Assembly (NCBI RefSeq): GCF_900109885.1
Contig: NZ_FOBS01000007.1
Coordinates: 1 to 64,000 of the forward strand
Direction: 5' to 3'
DNA: 64,000 nucleotides
Source of the DNA: Syntrophus gentianae
Lineage (GTDB): Bacteria; Desulfobacterota; Syntrophia; Syntrophales; Syntrophaceae
Of the stretch, positions 61,860-64,000 are shown piece by piece. Position 1 is the stretch's first letter. Every line of letters begins with the position of its first letter. Made by a program: the position numbers and the translations under genes. The notes below the pieces were generated by a model. That model saw only the letters and a list, made by a program, of their open reading frames with translations, was not told the DNA's origin and searched no databases.

Positions 61860-64000
61860 ATGAGTGATTACCGTCTTTCCGAGTTGCTTGACTTGACCAT
61901 CATGCAGAAGATGGCTGATGCGCACTACCAGGCAGCAGGCATGCCCATCGGGATCATCGATGCCCTCGACGGTTCGATCCTCGTTGGATCCGGCTGGCAG
62001 GATATATGTGTCAAATTCCACCGCGCCTATCCGGATTCACTTCGACGCTGCCAGGAGAGTGACGATTTCATCAAGGGCCGCCTTGTCGAAGGCGAGGCCT
62101 GTCAGTATAAATGCAAAAACGGGCTCTGGGACATAGGCATACCGATCGTAGTAGCCCGACGTCATCTGGCAACCATGTTTCTGGGGCAGTTTTTTTATGA
62201 AGGAGAGGCCCCTGATCGGGGCTTCTTTATCAACTTGGCTCATGAATTGAGTTTTGATGTTGATGAATATCTTGCAGCACTCGACCGGGTGCCGGTCTTT
62301 AGCCGCGAAAAAGTCCATGACATAGTCGAATACGACAAGGCGCTGGTGCGTTTTATCAGTGATCTTGGAGAACATGCGCTCTCGAAAATCAAGGCGGACA
62401 AGATAATTCGTGAAAATGAGCGGAGGTTTTACGCCATATTTGACCAGTCCTACCAATTGCTCTGGTCGATATCCATCGACGGCAGAGTCCTGGAAGTAAA
62501 TAAAACGGCCTTGAAAGTTGGCGGCGTTGAAGAGGTGGATGTCATCGGCAAACCTTTCTGGGAAACTTCCTGGTGGGCGCATTCACCTGTACTGCAGGAA
62601 AAACTCCGTCTGGCGGTTCAGCAGGTTGCGAATGGTGAGGTTATCCGATTTGAAGCAACCTACCCCGCCACCGATGGGAGTCTCTACTATTTTGATTTTT
62701 CACTAAAACCAATAATAGATGAAGCAGGGAAGGTTGTTCTACTGATAGGGGACGGTCAGAATATCACCGAACGTAAGAGGGCGGAGGAGGAGCTTTCAGA
62801 CAATTCCCGGTTCTTTGAAAATATGGATAGGGTCAACCGGGCCATGCAGGGGACGAATGATCTTGATCAGATGATGAGCAATGTTCTCGACGTCCTTCTT
62901 TCGATCTTCGATTGTGACAGGGCGTGGCTGGTCTATCCGTGCGATCCCGAAGCCGCTTCGTGGCGAGTTTCGATGGAGCGTAACCGGCCGGATTATCCCG
63001 GTGCCTTGGATATGGGAGTTGATGAGGTTCCCATGGATTCGGATGTAGTCAAGGTGTTCCAAACAATGAGGGCCTCCAGCGAACCTGTGACATTCGGTCA
63101 CGGATCTGATCAGCCGCTGGTGGGAGAGGTTCCGGAGCGTCTCCGCGAACAGTCCCAAATTGCGATCACCTTGTACCCCAAAGTAGGCAAACCCTGGCTC
63201 TTTGGACTACACCAGTGCTCATACCAGCGGGTCTGGAGACTGGAGGAAAAGAAGCTTATACAGGAGATCGGCAGGCGTTTGACCGACGGTCTAACAAGTC
63301 TGTTGGCCTATCGCGAACTGCATGACAGCGAAGAACTCTACCACTCATTGTTCGATAACATGCTGAACGGATTTGCGTATTGCCGGATGATTTTTGATCA
63401 AGGGAGGCCAAAAGATTTCATCTGCCTTGAGGTGAACAATGCCTTTGAATCATTAACAGGGTTGAAGAATGTTATCGGGAAAAAAGTATCTGAAGTAATC
63501 CCGGGCATACAAGAGTCAGATCCGGAACTGTTCGAAATCTTGGGAAGGGTGGCTTCAACAGGCAACCCCGAGAGGTCTGAAATCTATGTGAAAGCCTTAG
63601 AGCAGTGGCTTGCGATCTCCGTGTACAACCCTGGAGAAGAATGCTTTACGGTTGTATTCGACGTTATCACCGAGCACAAGCGGTCTGAAGAGAAGCTGAT
63701 GAGTCAGATGGAGTTCGTCACAACGCTCCTGGATACTATCCCCAACCCTGTCTTCTACAAGGATTGTCAGGGTCGATATATCAGTTGTAATCGCGCCTTT
63801 GAGCAGTTCTATGGGATGTTGAGAGAGGAAATAGCTGGGAAGACTGTATACGAGATTGCACCAAAGGAAATAGCCGATGAATATCGCCGAAAAGACGATG
63901 AGCTCTTCGTGCACCCGGGGACGCAGACGTACGAGTGGGCTGTGCAGTCCGCCGATGGGGTCCGGCACGATGTCATCTACCACAAAGCCACCTTTGACGG
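61860..64000 (+). CDS. PocR-PAS-GAF-PAS sensor protein, incomplete at window end
   Basis: Open frame of at least 713 codons, cut by the window. It begins with a PocR ligand-binding domain (about 5-170; MQKMADAHYQAAGMPIGIID, CQESDDF, GEACQYKCKNGLWDIGIPI with its conserved cysteines). Then follow a PAS domain (about 190-310), a GAF domain (about 325-470), a second PAS (about 480-615) and a third PAS starting near 620 (FVTTLLDTIPNPVFYKDCQGRY). The output domain, probably a histidine kinase, is beyond the window. The ATG at 61860 has an ideal AAGGAGGTGA, 20-30 bases after the last attC half. Confidence 0.88.
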   Translation, partial: MSDYRLSELLDLTIMQKMADAHYQAAGMPIGIIDALDGSILVGSGWQDICVKFHRAYPDSLRRCQESDDFIKGRLVEGEACQYKCKNGLWDIGIPIVVARRHLATMFLGQFFYEGEAPDRGFFINLAHELSFDVDEYLAALDRVPVFSREKVHDIVEYDKALVRFISDLGEHALSKIKADKIIRENERRFYAIFDQSYQLLWSISIDGRVLEVNKTALKVGGVEEVDVIGKPFWETSWWAHSPVLQEKLRLAVQQVANGEVIRFEATYPATDGSLYYFDFSLKPIIDEAGKVVLLIGDGQNITERKRAEEELSDNSRFFENMDRVNRAMQGTNDLDQMMSNVLDVLLSIFDCDRAWLVYPCDPEAASWRVSMERNRPDYPGALDMGVDEVPMDSDVVKVFQTMRASSEPVTFGHGSDQPLVGEVPERLREQSQIAITLYPKVGKPWLFGLHQCSYQRVWRLEEKKLIQEIGRRLTDGLTSLLAYRELHDSEELYHSLFDNMLNGFAYCRMIFDQGRPKDFICLEVNNAFESLTGLKNVIGKKVSEVIPGIQESDPELFEILGRVASTGNPERSEIYVKALEQWLAISVYNPGEECFTVVFDVITEHKRSEEKLMSQMEFVTTLLDTIPNPVFYKDCQGRYISCNRAFEQFYGMLREEIAGKTVYEIAPKEIADEYRRKDDELFVHPGTQTYEWAVQSADGVRHDVIYHKATFD

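Overview
The window looks like chromosome from a strictly anaerobic deltaproteobacterium of the Syntrophus/Syntrophales type. Supporting this are a four-gene benzoyl-CoA-reductase-like cluster, a very large NAD(P)-linked [FeFe] hydrogenase fusion, a periplasmic flavocytochrome c, a Pat-type acyl-CoA-dependent acetyltransferase, many PAS/LuxR sensors and a VPLPA-CTERM surface protein. The assignment is inferred from gene content, not from a marker-gene search.

Layout. 0.4-4.8 kb: four minus-strand genes (two BadF/BcrA-type ATPases, two 2-hydroxyacyl-CoA-dehydratase/BcrB-BcrC-type subunits). 5.2-8.4 kb: sirtuin, LuxR response regulator, Nudix hydrolase and histone-deacetylase-like protein. 8.5-13.2 kb: the conserved block mnmE-jag-yidC-yidD-rnpA-rpmH, here without dnaA. 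13.5-17.5 kb: a TolC-like channel and a Ca-type P-ATPase. 17.5-25.7 kb: amidohydrolase, an unknown exported protein, TraB/GumN, Pat-type acetyltransferase and uvrB. 25.8-34.9 kb: chemoreceptor with a tiny coupled upstream gene and a sigma-54 site, solute-binding lipoprotein, PAS-LuxR regulator, NCS2 permease and GH13 protein. 35.1-42.7 kb: hydrogenase fusion, M29 aminopeptidase, small genes and Prc protease. 42.9-55.6 kb: VPLPA-CTERM protein, methyltransferase, PagL-like protein, htpG and a DnaJ-like gene, FIST-PAS-LuxR regulator, flavocytochrome c and a second chemoreceptor.

The accessory part is 55.9-61.85 kb. I read it as a decayed array of integron gene cassettes with no integrase in view. 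Cassette 1 carries a lipoprotein gene with a stop at codon 4 and a zinc-motif HNH-like gene, and ends in a well-formed attC site. Cassette 2 carries a cupin gene with an in-frame TGA, and its attC is cut off next to an IS21 istB remnant. Cassette 3 carries a 520-residue HEPN/ApeA-like protein, and its attC is split by a class C group II intron on the opposite strand. Removing the intron restores the AGCTAAC box. The intron's reverse transcriptase has one nonsense codon. A PocR-PAS-GAF sensor begins right after the array and runs off the window.

Three copies of a ~120-bp intergenic repeat (8371, 18397 and 44476) share a core and a central hairpin. Their outer arms differ between copies but stay complementary within each copy, which points to selection on structure.
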